This document shows positions 1-11,879 of a stretch of 64,000 bases of DNA, in pieces. The notes beneath the pieces were generated by a model. It was not told the origin of the DNA. It worked only from the letters and a program-made list of their open reading frames with translations, and ran no database searches. The translations under genes and the position numbers were made by a program. Source of the DNA: Turritopsis dohrnii (lineage: Eukaryota; Cnidaria; Hydrozoa; Anthoathecata; Oceaniidae); contig BQMF02000209.1 of the NCBI GenBank assembly GCA_027922465.2, positions 645,954 to 709,953 on the forward strand, given 5' to 3'. Numbering within the stretch: the first letter of the stretch is position 1; each line of letters starts with the position of its first letter.

Positions 1-877
1 TAAAAGGTGAAGTAGTTTCACCTTTTTGCAGCAGAGAGAAGAAACTTTCGGGGTAAAACACCCCATTTCACAAATTTCAATATTTATTTTCTTTCAATTC
101 CTAAAAGCTAAACTACACCATAATTTTGCTCTACAAACAATTTCGAACTTAAAAATTTCATGAAAAACACAGACTTGTTATTTTAAACCTGGGATGTTTT
201 ATGCAAGTTGTCCGATCCTTGTCAGTACTCATTCCAATTTAACCCTCATAGCTGTATGTTTCTTGCGCATTTGTTATTAGAAGGATGGTAGTTCACTGAA
301 GAACAGCAAGAAGAAATTCCAAACCCTTTTGGAGATAGAATTTCAACAGAATTTAAATCCTGGATTGTTAAGAAAATTCAAGTTCAAGCTGTTCTTAATT
401 ATTGAAACAATGACAGGTTTTTCTTCTTTTGTTCAAATTATAAAATTGTTCCCATAAAAACAAACATATGATAGATAAGTTTAAATTAACAAATAGATAC
501 CTTATTCCAGGAAATTAGCGCGCAATGATTTTAACACGAAAGAAATTAACGTGGAGGAATTTAAGGCGGCCGAGGAACTTTTACTTTAAATTTTCAATGA
601 AGTTAACGCGGTTTTAGCAAGTGGATTTCAAGTTCCATAAAATTAACGGGAATCTGAGTGACAGGTATGAGAATTAAGTAAGGGGGACAACATAAGAATA
701 TTAGTTTATAACACGGCAATGTTTTTTTTTTCTAACACATCAGCAGCTAAAGTGAATCGAGCGAGGAAATTATTTAAAAAACATTTTTGACACGCTTGTT
801 TCTTCAAAATGTCTTAACATTTGAAAATATCGGGAAAGTATATACATAAAATTAAATTCGTATCATACTTGTTCGTA
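1..877. other. non-coding flank of the Helitron
   Basis: No gene is supported here. The stretch is AT-rich, with scattered GAAATTAACG/GAAATTAGCGCG motifs around 510-660. Similar motifs recur near 9085-9150 and suggest an old dispersed repeat. Base 877 is the A that immediately precedes the Helitron 5' TC. Confidence 0.5.
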
Positions 878-3800
878 TCTATATATTAATACCCGATTCT
901 CCGTCTGTTTGTTTGTTTGTCTGTCACGCAAAATGGCAGATTTCACTTCGAAAGAAATAATCGGGGATCGGAGAAATCGCGGGGATCTGAAGAAAATTAG
1001 GGGGTATAAACGTAAAAAATTGGCTTCTAAAAAATAGCAACAATTGCATGAAATTGTAATATTTTTAATTGAAATATATGTACATGAGTAATATAAGTGA
1101 ATTTATAACTTATTTCCACAATACTAAAGAATGACCTTTAGTGAAAAGGTTTTAAGTGATTGTTAACCCCCGTTCAATGTCATGGCAACAATTGGAAATT
1201 TATCAGGTTCGCTTTGAACCCTTTTGGTTCATATATTCGCGCGAAAAGAAAGCGAAGAAAGTTGAGAAAAAACGATCATTTCGTTTGCCTAAAGACAACA
1301 AAGGTAAGTTGTGTTTGCTTTTTTGTTTATTGTTGTCTATTTAGCTAGGTAAACTGACAAAAAGCACAAGGCCTGTTGTGTTTTTATTTTTGTGGTGATA
1401 ATAAAAATTAGATATAGATTCCTGTGTATAGATTGTTCTTTTGTTTTTCTTTTTCAACGAGTTATGAATTCTGATCATGACTATGGAATCCCTCAAAGGT
1501 TTGCATTGCCTAGATCACAATTTGATAGAGATGTAGTTGATGCACGGCAACAACAACAACAACCCCCTGCTGATGACCCTCAACAACGTCGTCGCATTAG
1601 AAATGCTGAACGACAAAGGAGATACCGTGCAAATCAAAGTGAGATTCGTGCTCAATTGAGAAGGGAGAGGGATGCACAACTTCATAGACAGCGACGGGCT
1701 AATGAGCAACCGGAACAAGTTGCTGCTCGACTCCTATCACAAGCTCACCGACAGCAGTCGTTAAGAGATAACGAGCAACCTGATCAAGTAGCTGCTCGAC
1801 TTGAAGAACAAGCCCTCCGACAACAGTCGCTAAGAGATAATGAGCAACCTGATCAATTAACTGCTCGACTTGAAGCACAAGCTCAACGTCAACAATTGCT
1901 TAAAGAAAATGCACAACCCGACCAAGCTGCTGCTCGACGCGCATCTGATGCTCAGCAGCACCAATATGTTAGAAGCAATGAGCAACCGGATCAAGCTGCT
2001 GCTCGACGTGCAGCTAATGCTCAACAACACCAAAGAGCATATGTCCGAAACAGACGAATGCGCAGGGCTCGGTTTTTAAATGCTGCACGGATTGATATTG
2101 AAAACAATAATTTACCTGACATTCATTCTTTAGGTGAATTTAACGTTTTATGTGAACATTGTGGAGCAGTCAAATTCGACAGTGAAACTAATTTTAAATG
2201 TTGCACAAATGGAAAGGTACAACTTCCAAATTTATTAGATTATCCGCCTGAGTTAAGGAATCTTTTACTTAGTGATTCTACACTGGGTAAACATTTCCGT
2301 AAGTGTATTAGAGGTTATAACAATGCATTTAGTTTTGCTTCTCTGTCAGCTAATCTACGTCCGCCCCCAGGAAATGGGCCTCCATGTTTTAGGATATGTG
2401 GACAACTGCTACATAGGTATGCTAATAAAAACCAAGCACTGCATGCTAATAAAAACCAAGTGCCTATGTTTAGCCAACTGTATATTAACGAAGCTGCTAA
2501 TTCGCTTGACATGCGTATGCAAAACCCTTCCAATGCGGATTGCAACAGAGACTTGATGGGGCAAGTACAAACGGTCATTAATAGAGTTTCACCTTATGCC
2601 GCAGCATATCGTAACTTGGCTCAGGTCGAACGAAAAGAAGAAGAAAGGGCGCTCTTAGAAAATAGACCAACCTCGGTAGTGGGTATGTATATGCGTGAAG
2701 GTGAAGACAGGAGGAGATACAATGCTCCACATCACGAAGAAGTCGCAGCAATTTTTGTAGGTAACGATGGTGCGCCTCCGGCTGGTAGAAATATTGTAGT
2801 GTATCCAAGAGATCAGCCCTTGCGAAATATTTCTTACATGTCGACAAACATTGACTCCATGATGTATCCAATAATTTTTCCTAGAGGTGATCCTGGATGG
2901 AGTCCGAACATGAATCACGTACAACAGCACGCAACTGAAAGGCGGAATAAAATTACACAATTGCAGTATTACATTTATCGTATTGCCATTAGACGTGAAT
3001 TTTCTGCTTTACATTTAGCTGGAAAACTATTTCAACAGTTTGTTGTTGACAGCTATGTCAAAGTGGAGGGACCGAGACTCGACTTCATACGCCAGAACCA
3101 AGAACAATTACGGGCGGATAGCTACACAGGCTTGATGGACTATTTGGAGGAAGCTGCCCATGAACGAAACCTCCGTGCGGGTAATGTCGTTGTATTGCCA
3201 TCTACCTTTTCAGGTTCACCGAGAAATATGCACCAATTATACCTAGATGCTATGGCATTAGTTTCGAAAAAAGGTAAACCAGATTTATTTTTAACTTTTA
3301 CATGCAATCCTAAATGGCCTGAAATTGTTCAAAATCTTTTGCCTGGTCAAACTCCATCAGATAGGCCAGATCTGGTTACACGAGTATTCAAATTGAAGTT
3401 GGAAGCTCTTAAAAACGATATTATAAATGATTCTGTTCTAGGTGTATCTGTAGCACAGGTGGATGTTATAGAATTTCAGAAAAGGGGGCTACCTCATGTG
3501 CACATGCTGTTGCATCTCGGCAACGAATTTAAGTTGCGCAATGCTGATGACATTGATTCATTGATATCAGCACGAATTCCAAATCGGGACCAAGAACCAG
3601 AACTTTACGAAATCATCAAATCTTGCATGGTCCATGGTCCGTGTGGCCATTTGAATGTGTCTTCACCGTGTATGCAAGATGGTAAGTGCAGCAAAAATTT
3701 TCCGAAGCAGTTCAACAATGGAACTGTTTTAAATGTGGATGGCTATCCTTTATATCACCGACCAGATGACGGAAGAACTGTTCCAATTCGGAATATGGAT

Positions 3801-6187
3801 CTTGACAACAGATGGATCGTCCCATACAACCCTTTCCTCAGCAAAAAGTACAATGCGCATATAAACCTCGAGGCCTGTGTTTCCATTAAAAGCGTCAAGT
3901 ATTTGTACAAATACATTTACAAAGGACACGATACTGCTCGTATTGAAATCAATGAGCGTATCGATCATGACGAAATCAAAACCTTTTTAGATGCGAGGTA
4001 TGTATCTGCTCCAGAAGCTGTGTGGCGTTTATGCTCTTTTCCAATGCACACTCAAAGTCATGCTATTCTACGACTTCCTGTTCATCTTCCAAATGACCAA
4101 CAGATATTTTTCAGAGAAAGACAGGAACAAGCAGCACTGGAAAGAGGACAAGAGCACACCAAGTTAACTACTTGGTTCGAATTGAATCGTGTTGACGAAC
4201 AGGCACGTCAATATTTATATCCTGATATCCCCCACCATTATGTGTTTCAAACACGACAACATAAGTGGGTGACACGTCAGCGTGGAGCAGAAAAAATTGT
4301 AAGTAGAATGTACAATGCTAGCATTCGGCAGGGTGAAAGGTATTTCTTACGTGTGCTGTTGTTACATGTTCCTGGTGCGACTTCCTTTGAATACCTTAGA
4401 ACTGTTAATGGGATATTATATAGATCTTTTAGGGAAGCGTGTATTGCACTTGGACTATTGGATGACGATACTTTGTGGATACGAACCATGGAAGAACTTG
4501 GCGAATCAGCAACTCCCTCTAAAATTCGCAAAGCGTTCTCTTTCATTCTGATCCATGGAGAGCCAAGCAATCCAGCTGAGTTGTGGGAAAGATTCCGTGC
4601 TCACATGATTGAAGACTTTTTGAGACACCAGCCGGAAGTACAAGCAGAGCAGTCAGCTTTTGGTAAAATTCAGGAAGTCCTGCAGCAATTTGGTAGGGTT
4701 GTTACTGACTTTGATTTACCTGCTTTTGAACAAGCTATTGCTGACGATCTACCAAATGCTGATGAAATGAGGGAAGAGGCCATCAACATGAGGAACACGT
4801 TGAATGCTGACCAACTTGCTGTTGCTGATGCAGTCCTAGATGCAGTGGCAACAAACGACAATAACAATGCTAAAGTTTTCTTCCTTGATGGACCCGGTGG
4901 AACAGGTAAAACTTTCACGTACAATTACATCACTCGCGAAGTTATTGGAAGAAACCTATCAGTAAGTACGTGTGCATGGACTGGAATTGCAGCAACACTG
5001 TTACAAAATGGTAAGACAGTCCATTCTCTTTTCAAATTACCTGTTTCTGTATTGGACAATTCAACATGCAATGTCAAGCCTAACAGTAGGCATGCCGATT
5101 TCTTACGTAGTCAGCATATTTTGATATTTGATGAGGCAAGTATGATTCCTAAGCATGCACTTGAGGCTATTGATAGAATGTTCAGAGATATTTGTAACAG
5201 TGATGTGCCTTTTGCTGGAATGGTTGTTCTTTTAGGTGGTGATTTTAGACAGACTCTTCCAGTAGTGAAAAGAGGCAGACCAGCTCAGATAGTGGAAGCA
5301 TGCATCAAGAGCTCTGTCTTGTGGCCAATAGTGCGAATCTTTCATCTAAATGTCAACATGAGAGCTGCACCTGGGGAAAGGGGATTTGAAAAATTCCTAC
5401 TTGAATTAGGAAGTGGAACGATACCGAAAAAAGTGGATGAGCCATTTAAAGACTCCATCGAAATTCCGCACGAATGTGTGTGCACGAAAATAATGATATC
5501 GTCCATTCTATTTATAGTGATGCTGGAGGAGAGGATATGTCGAGTCATGTAATTCTGACACCGACCAATGATGAGGCTTTAGTAATTAATGAACGGATTC
5601 TTCAGGGAATGCCTGGTCAAACAGCCACGTACTTTAGCGTCGATTCTGTTGTTTCTGACGAGCAAGAAGAGATTGACCTGTATCCGATGGAGTTCATCAA
5701 TTCGCTTACTCCTTCTGGAATGCCTCCACACCGGTTGAACTTGAAAGTCAACAGTATAGTGATGCTGCTGAGAAATTTATCGTTGAAGGACGGTTTATGC
5801 AACGGCACCCGATTAGTCATCCGTAATCTCCTAGAGAATATCCTTGATTGTGAAGTGCTGACGGGTATCTCCGTTGGAAATCGGGTGCTCATTCCTAGAG
5901 TAACATTGTGTCCCAACGATACCAACCTTCCGTTTCAGCTGAAGTGTACACAATTTCCTCTCCGTTTGTCCTACGCAATAACCATAAACAAAAGTCAAGG
6001 TCAGACTTTTGAACGGGTTGGTATTTACATGCAAAGGCCTTGCTTCAGTCACGGTCAACTGTATGTTGCATTTTCACGAACACGACGCTTTGAAGTGGTG
6101 AAAGTAAAGGTTTGTAGAACTTTGCAGCAAGGCTATGTTAGAGAGAGATGCTACACTAGAAATGTAGTCTACCAACAGGTACTATGA
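878..6187 (+). mobile_element. Helitron (5' end resolved, 3' end not found)
   Basis: The 5' terminus reads TCTATATATTAATACCCG, the TC-start typical of animal Helitrons, and is preceded by a host A. This fits insertion between A and T without target duplication. The element encodes a Rep-helicase (next entry). I searched for a 3' hairpin followed by CTRR and a host T but could not place one with confidence. The true end may lie in the 6.2-9.2 kb repeat-rich region, so the end given here is only the end of the coding part. Confidence 0.75.
1177..6187 (+). pseudogene. Helitron Rep-helicase (RepHel), one frameshift
   Basis: Rolling-circle transposase/helicase. A probable first exon (1177-1303, ATG at 1177, basic, donor G|GTAAGT) joins in phase to an acceptor at 1461, so the main frame continues with ATG 1464. 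The N-terminus carries five copies of a roughly 23-residue repeat with core NEQPDQ.AAR (about 1700-2040). Next come a Helitron-like N domain (about 3050-3180), the HUH-type motif RGLPHVHMLL (HVH at 3496-3504) and the two-tyrosine motif KYLYKYIYKG (about 3898-3926). The SF1 helicase has Walker A GPGGTGKT (about 4890-4913) and Walker B LIFDEAS (about 5121-5141). The frame is lost at about 5474-5500 and resumes in another frame to 6187, which holds the late helicase motifs ITINKSQGQTF and LYVAFSRTRR. All key motifs are present, so the break looks recent, or it is a sequence error. Confidence 0.9.
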
Positions 6188-6335
6188 ATATTTTTACCTA
6201 GCAAAAATATTTGTGCAATTGATATTAAATGTTTTGAATTGAAACTTTACGCAAGGTTAATGAGGAGGCATCACATTACATTACCTGGAAATTAAATTGG
6301 TATACATTGAATTGAATAATACTGAAATTAAAGCA

Positions 6336-6460
6336 GTTTACATTGACATGAATTACATTGAAATGAATTACATTGAAATGAATTACATTGAATTGAATTA
6401 CATTGAATTGAATTACATTGAATTGAATTACATTGAATTGAAATGAATTGAATTGAATGA
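6336..6460. repeat. 15-bp tandem repeat
   Basis: About eight copies of GAATTACATTGAAWT lie directly downstream of the RepHel stop. They decay into GAATTGAAT runs at the 3' side. Confidence 0.85.
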
Positions 6461-6597
6461 GTATAGCATTAGATTAGATGACCTAGAAATTAGATTAGTT
6501 TACATTAAATAGATTAGATTGAATATGCCAAATTATTAGTATATAGCATTAGATTAGATTACCTTGAACTTTGAGTAGATTGAAGATTGAATAGATT

Positions 6598-6738
6598 ATG
6601 GAAAAATATGGAAGCGGCATGGAGCCGGGTAGAGGAGGATATGAAAGCGGCATGAAGCCGGGTGGAGGAGGATATGAAAGCGGCATGGAGCCGGGTGGAG
6701 GAGGGTATGAAAGCGGCAAAAAGCCGTTGTATGTGTGA
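6598..6738 (+). CDS. small ORF made of 11-residue Gly-rich repeats (minisatellite)
   Basis: A 33-bp tandem repeat runs from about 6605 to 6722. Because 33 is a multiple of three, it leaves an open frame: ATG at 6598, TGA at 6736, 46 residues, with three full copies of a unit like YESGMEPGGGG. The unit is much more GC-rich than its surroundings. The opposite strand is also open, as expected for a repeat whose length is divisible by three, so openness alone does not prove coding. I recognise no family. Minisatellites near Helitron 3' regions are common, and that is the simpler explanation. Confidence 0.3.
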   Translation: MEKYGSGMEPGRGGYESGMKPGGGGYESGMEPGGGGYESGKKPLYV

Positions 6739-7797
6739 CATATTGTAATTTATTCTCTTTTTTGAGATTCTGAAGTCATTGAAAAGGCAGTTTTATCATT
6801 GTTATACAGTAACATATGGCCATACATGTTGAACTGCATGGTTTCTTTTAAAAATTGGTATGAATGTTTCGCTTGCAATTCTTTTCCTTTTTTAACCTGA
6901 TAGTCCATTAATATTTTTTGTACCTGCAGTTCTCTTAGATTTTCTTTTCTTTTTTAGATAATGAGACAAAGCGTAAACCTCTACACATAATTTGCATGTT
7001 GTGTAGCTTTGGATTGAGACACTTGGGTAAGAAATCTTTAGAAAATATTCCTCTAAACTTGAGGCTTTGCTAACAAATTGACAGTAGATTCAGATAGATT
7101 TTTTCACAAGTTCATGTTGTGAGCACAACTTAATTTCATATGTTTAGAGTTTCCGTATAGTCGTAGAATAGAAAATACATATCAGCTAAATGTGAAGAAA
7201 GATGAAATTTCGTTGCACTTGAGAGATTGGTCTATGTTTATTGAGATAATAGAAAGTTAGGAAGTTAGACATGGCTGCATGTTCACAAGTGGTTTTGTTT
7301 ATAATTCAGTGACATCCCCCACCCTATCTATACGGTTTCTTCTGGAACAATAGACTTAATCAATCCCCTTTGGCTTGGGATAACCAGGAGTTTTTCCCCT
7401 GGATTCGGTATAATAATCACATGTGTTTCATATATTCTTGAGAAAAACTAACTTGAGAACATGGTTATAAGAAGTAACTTGATCCACAGTTTTTCTCTAT
7501 AAAAGTGTTTAAAGTAATTTCATATTTATCTGATTATACATTGTAAATATATATTGAGAATATATAACTTGAACTATTGTCCAATATTTTCTCTTTTACA
7601 GACTAAATTAGCATTAAACGTATTGGCCGTTATATGTTGCTTTTCTGTATCTCATTCATGTTGTCATATGGAATATTGTACCTTTAACACCTAGAATACT
7701 TTTAGTCAACGTTCGTATTATCACTTGTTAATGACATAGTCACTGCATGTCCAAGAAAAAAGTAGTCTTAACAATATAATTATCGTTACTTTTTCAG
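6739..7797. other. non-coding, AT-rich stretch
   Basis: I see no coding signal or transposon end in this stretch. It closes with a pyrimidine-rich tract and an AG at 7796-7797, used as the acceptor of the next feature. Confidence 0.4.
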
Positions 7798-8318
7798 ATG
7801 GCAAATAATAATGACAATAATGTCCAAGCGGCAGTTGCGGCGTTATGTAAGCACCTATGATAATTTCATTTTGTTTTATGAATACTGATTTCAATTCTAT
7901 AAAATGCTTCATTAAATCTTTGTTTTTCTTTTCAGTTCGAAATTTGAATAATAATAATAATATAGGTATGTCCATTTCCTTTCGCAAAATATTTCTATGG
8001 TTCTCTAAAAAATATACTTTTTTGGTTGTTGCTTATTAATTTTTTTTGTATTTTTAGATATGGAGCGGCTGCTTCGTAAGTAGCTGTTATAGTCGTTTCC
8101 TATTTTTTATAATTGGTTTTAATGTGTAGATATGTCATTTCTAATTCATTTTATAATTTAGAAAATTTACAAATTGACGATGGCCGTGAGCCGGACCCGC
8201 AAATCAGTAAGAATTCAAATAACTTTCTTATCATTATCATTCTTCAATTATTAACAAAAGATAATTTTTTATTATAGTTGCAGTATATACCAGGTTCTTG
8301 CGGGAACAGCTGGCCTGA
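7798..8318 (+). CDS. predicted micro-exon gene, unknown function
   Basis: I do not recognise the product. Five putative coding exons are bounded by consensus splice sites: 7798-7846 (49 nt, starts with ATG), 7936-7965 (30 nt), 8058-8075 (18 nt), 8162-8206 (45 nt) and a last one from 8278 to a TGA at 8316-8318. Donors read GTAAGC, GTATGT, GTAAGT, GTAAGA. Acceptors read TTTTCAG, TTTTCAG, TTTTTAG, AATTTAG, ATTATAG. The introns are 89, 92, 86 and 71 bp. The three inner exons are all multiples of three, and every junction is phase 1, so the frame survives skipping of any of them. The conceptual protein is about 60 residues: an N-terminus MANNNDNNVQAAVAAL, an Asn run, then a charged tail. Upstream exons may exist. 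It could be a host fragment captured by the Helitron. Splicing is inferred, not observed. Confidence 0.45.
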
Positions 8319-8595
8319 GGAGGGCCAACCACCGATGCCACCCTCGGTTCGTGGGTGCGGCATGGAGGGGTTTTTCTCCCTCCAGACCAAACCCGCGGTA
8401 GGGGCCGGGGGCAGAACCGCAATAACCACAGGCCATACTAAATGTTAGTGTTTGTGTTTTTTATGTTTTGTTTTTTTGTTTCATGTTGTTTTATGTTTCA
8501 TGTTTGTTGAATTATAAATGTTGAATTATTAGTATAAGTTTTATCTTCTTTTTCAGAAAAGTGCTCAATGTCTCTCAACAGAGCGTGGTACGCAA
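8278..8595 (+). other. GC-rich exon-like block and downstream exon-like block
   Basis: From 8290 to 8440 the sequence is strikingly GC-rich for this window. It contains an open frame (PEEGQPPMPPSVRGCG...) different from the one entering from the micro-exons. A donor-like AAAT|GTTAGT lies at 8444, and a good acceptor (TCTTTTTCAG) at 8556 opens a 39-nt block that ends at a GTAGGT donor (8596). These may be 3' UTR exons, or an alternative reading of the micro-exon gene. Short open frames on the minus strand here look like by-products of base composition. Confidence 0.3.
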
Positions 8596-8719
8596 GTAGG
8601 TAAATAAACGAGATTTAGTTTATCCGTACTAATAGTTTCATGCCACCGTATAGTTTCACCGGTGGCATGAAACTATTAGTACGGATAAACTAAATCTCGT
8701 TTATTTACCTACTTGCGTA
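8589..8719. repeat. perfect 60-bp palindrome, 11-nt loop
   Basis: The left arm 8589-8648 and right arm 8660-8719 are exact reverse complements, separated by TATAGTTTCAC. The left arm includes the end of an exon-like block and its GTAGGT donor. RNA from either strand would form a 60-bp perfect hairpin. It may be a young foldback element, a hairpin RNA source, or a fold-back assembly artefact. Confidence 0.9.
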
Positions 8720-8812
8720 AATGTTGAATTATAAATCTTCTTCGGTTCTTTTCTTGATTCCCCTCTTACCATGCCATTATATTTTTTGTGAACTCTTTTG
8801 GAGGAGGCATCC

Positions 8813-9160
8813 TGAACATGGGTGGCGAGCGACGTCATCAAAATCTTCGAACGATGATATCTCTGTAACGGTTGATCATAGCGGAACAATCCCATACATT
8901 TTTTTGATCGGTTTTTCGAGCTCTACAACTTGGGAACACTTTCGGTTGCCAATTACTTAATTTTATTGGCATTTTCTTGCTCAGAATTTCGAGCTCTACT
9001 TTCCGTTGTCAATTCGTTAATTCTGTTTTTCGTGAACCCAACGCAGGCTGAAGGTGGACATGGGCGGCGAGCGACGATACTATATGAAATTAACGCGAAT
9101 TTTTAAAACCGACGTTAAATAGATGGCCCGTTAATTTCATGGAATAATGTATAAAATTTT
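8813..9160. repeat. short direct repeats and a small foldback
   Basis: The pair GAACATGGGTGGCGAGCGACG (about 8814) and GGACATGGGCGGCGAGCGACG (about 9056), and the pair of TTCGAGCTCTAC blocks (about 8917 and 8988), are imperfect direct repeats. ATGAAATTAACGCG (about 9084) and CCCGTTAATTTCAT (about 9127) form a short inverted pair. This may be the decayed tail of the Helitron or an independent repeat. Confidence 0.5.
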
Positions 9161-9225
9161 ATACAAGAAAATAAATAAAACATCTTTATGATGTGTGTTA
9201 CTGTTATTGTTATTTTTATCACTAT

Positions 9226-11466
9226 CAACCTCGAACCCAGGGTCTCTTGCCTTTTCGATATACGGATAGCGGCAAAGAAGACCCTGGCGAACGCTGGTCA
9301 CGTGGCATGAAAATTACACAAAATCTGTGTAATTTTTATAAGAGGTGGCCCGAAGAAATTTTGTCTCGTGCATTCAGTTTTCTATATAGTCACATTACAA
9401 CCAATATAGAGACCAAATATAGTTCGTCGAGTTCACTCGAGCTCATTTCTGCAAAAGTTAGTTGTTTACAAGACTTCAACAGCATTCTGGAAAGACGGTG
9501 TTTCTGATTTGATAAAGATTTTATTCGTTATCAAGGTTATCACATTCGAAAACCTTGAATGATAAAAGGGAGATTGCAAAATTCATGTGGTGTTGTGTGG
9601 ATTTTATCTTTGTAACGAGCTGTGGTTTATTTTGGAGACACATCCAGAAACAGAAGCAGAAAATTAAAACTTGAGTGTATTGAGGTTCAATCTTCCACAA
9701 AAGAAAATATAAATAGCCAATAAAGGCACACAAAAAGTAAAAACAAACTATGAAGATAATATATACATAAACAACAATACAACAGTGCAGTGGTGAGAGA
9801 AGATTCTCATTTAAATGTTTGGGATGAAGAACTTATTCAAATTATTAAATGATTCAACATCGTTATTTATATCAGGAATTGCTAAGTTCACTGGTCAGTA
9901 GATGTATGTCTATTTCGAAAAAGCTCTATAACTTCTTCATATAAGTGACCTTAATTATTATCAAGTATACGTTTGTCACAAATGAAGACAGAAAAACACA
10001 ACTTATAAAATTTTCACACTTCTTTAACCTATGAAGTCTTTCTCAAGTGCCAAGTGTCAATATATACTTATTAGTATACTTAAAATTGATGTTTGTTGTA
10101 TATGTTAACTACCCTTATTATGTATGCTGAAAAAGAAGTATTTTTATTATGAATTCTTGTAGCATCTTGTGTAGGATCCTGTCAGGATTTTAACCAGATT
10201 TTAACATATGTTGAGTGAAATTTGTTGTTAGTTTCAAGGTTACTATGTGATCGAAAACAGGATGGTATTCTGTATGAATACTGATATTTCAAATTTCAGG
10301 GAAATTGCTTTTTAGATTGTTATCTTCCCTTAAATCGTCTCAGTCGTTCTTGTCAGCCCATTCTTCTCTCTCTGACAATTTGCAGGATTTTTATAACCAA
10401 GCTATGTGACGTATATATAATAGTTTTAAATCATTACATGGGATCTTGAATCCATCATGGCAGATGGTTTAGTTTTGAGTAAACCCTGTATTGTTGTTAA
10501 GTGTAAAGTTTACCTTTATCCTTTTATGTATTTTGCTAAACGATATATATACAGCTTAAGATTTAGAATTCTTAAGTCAATGTATACCTTTTTATGAAAA
10601 TCCTACAAATTGTGATATACCGTAAAGTAAAAATTAGATTACATTTTCATTCTATGTATGTGCACATGCTTGGTTTAGTTTTTGATTCTATTTCTGGATT
10701 GCAACGCTTTGTTTAGACCCACATATTGAACAATTTTGCTTCAGCATCGTTGTGATTTATATTCATCAACTGAAGCCACTAAATTCTAATAAGGAATCTG
10801 AGTGAATGGAAATTAGCTATATAAATTTAATAAGTGTATGATATTTAAATAATGGAAATATAGGTGATTAACAAATAATGTTTCAACTATGTATTTGTAT
10901 GTATTTGTGATTTCTGTAGTTTTATTGTTGATAATATTCAAAAATTGTGTCATAAAAAAATTTCATGTTTTCCTCCCAGAAATGATTGAAGATGGTCATC
11001 CTCATATTTCTAAATTATGCTCTTAAACTTTAGCATAGGTATGTGAGCCTACAATTAAAGTTCTTAGAAACTATGTTCTTCTAAAAACGACTGCCATAAT
11101 TCATCACTATTCTGTTGTTTTATCAGTCAAAAGAGCATGAAAATTTATCTTGTTCACTTGTTGATTATTTTAAGAACTTTTTGTTGTTAGCCTTTCTCAT
11201 TGTAAATACATAATGTTACCATACCAGTGCTTTTTGAATTGAAATGATAGCTAAAATAATGTTATATTTTGAATAATTAAATTTTTAGACTCCAATTCTT
11301 ATCTTCCTCAGCAGTAACTCGGATGATTTCTTCTTTTTGCTCAAAAATCCTGCGGTCGTTGTAATATTTTCAGCCAATAGAATTCGTTAATTCGGTAGCG
11401 TTCGCCAGGGTCTTCTTTGCCGCTATCCGTATATCGAAAAGGCAAGAGACCCTGGGTTCGAGGTTG
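9226..11466. mobile_element. 2.24-kb non-autonomous DNA transposon with 70-bp perfect TIRs and 9-bp TSD
   Basis: TIRs 9226-9295 and 11397-11466 are identical over 70 bp and start CAACCTCGAACCCAGGGTC. They are flanked by the exact 9-bp direct repeat TATCACTAT (9217-9225 and 11467-11475). A 9-bp duplication with long TIRs is the signature of Mutator-like (MULE) elements, but I assign the superfamily only by this structure. The interior is AT-rich, with no transposase or other credible ORF, so it must have been moved in trans. Perfect TIRs and TSD imply a recent insertion. Confidence 0.9.
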
Positions 11467-11879
11467 TATCACTATGAGAATATTTTTACGGAATAAAACT
11501 TCATTTAAAAATCAATGCTATCAACGTTTATTATGTATAAAATAAAAAATAAAATAAAATAAAGTAAAATAAAATTCAACGTATATATAGTTTGATGCAT
11601 TTAGAATAAAGCTTGGAATACATTACCCATTTAAATGAATGAGTTTAAATATATTAGTTCAAATGGATACGAAGAAAACTGATGAAAAAAACTGATGTCC
11701 AACAAACTTAACCAACTACACGTTTTTTATGACGATTTTGCCACCTGGGACTTTATTTGTTTTTAATTTGCTATGTATCACCTTTTCTTTTATTAAAAAC
11801 AACAGGAATGAAAGGCTGAAATAAAGTCATAAATTTCTTAACGATCAACTAAAATGTTCAACAATAAGATCAATAAGAC

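Noticed and set aside
6700..6740. AGCGGCAAAAAGCCGTT as the Helitron 3' hairpin
   Set aside because: A short stem is possible, but no CTRR followed by T comes after it; it is the end of the 33-bp tandem repeat.
8237..8429. Two overlapping minus-strand frames in the GC-rich block
   Set aside because: They overlap consensus + strand introns and look like by-products of GC-rich composition; no family recognised.
9193..9507. 104-codon frame across the left end of the 70-bp TIR element
   Set aside because: It crosses the TSD and TIR; the peptide is repeat-derived and appears wherever such TIRs are translated.
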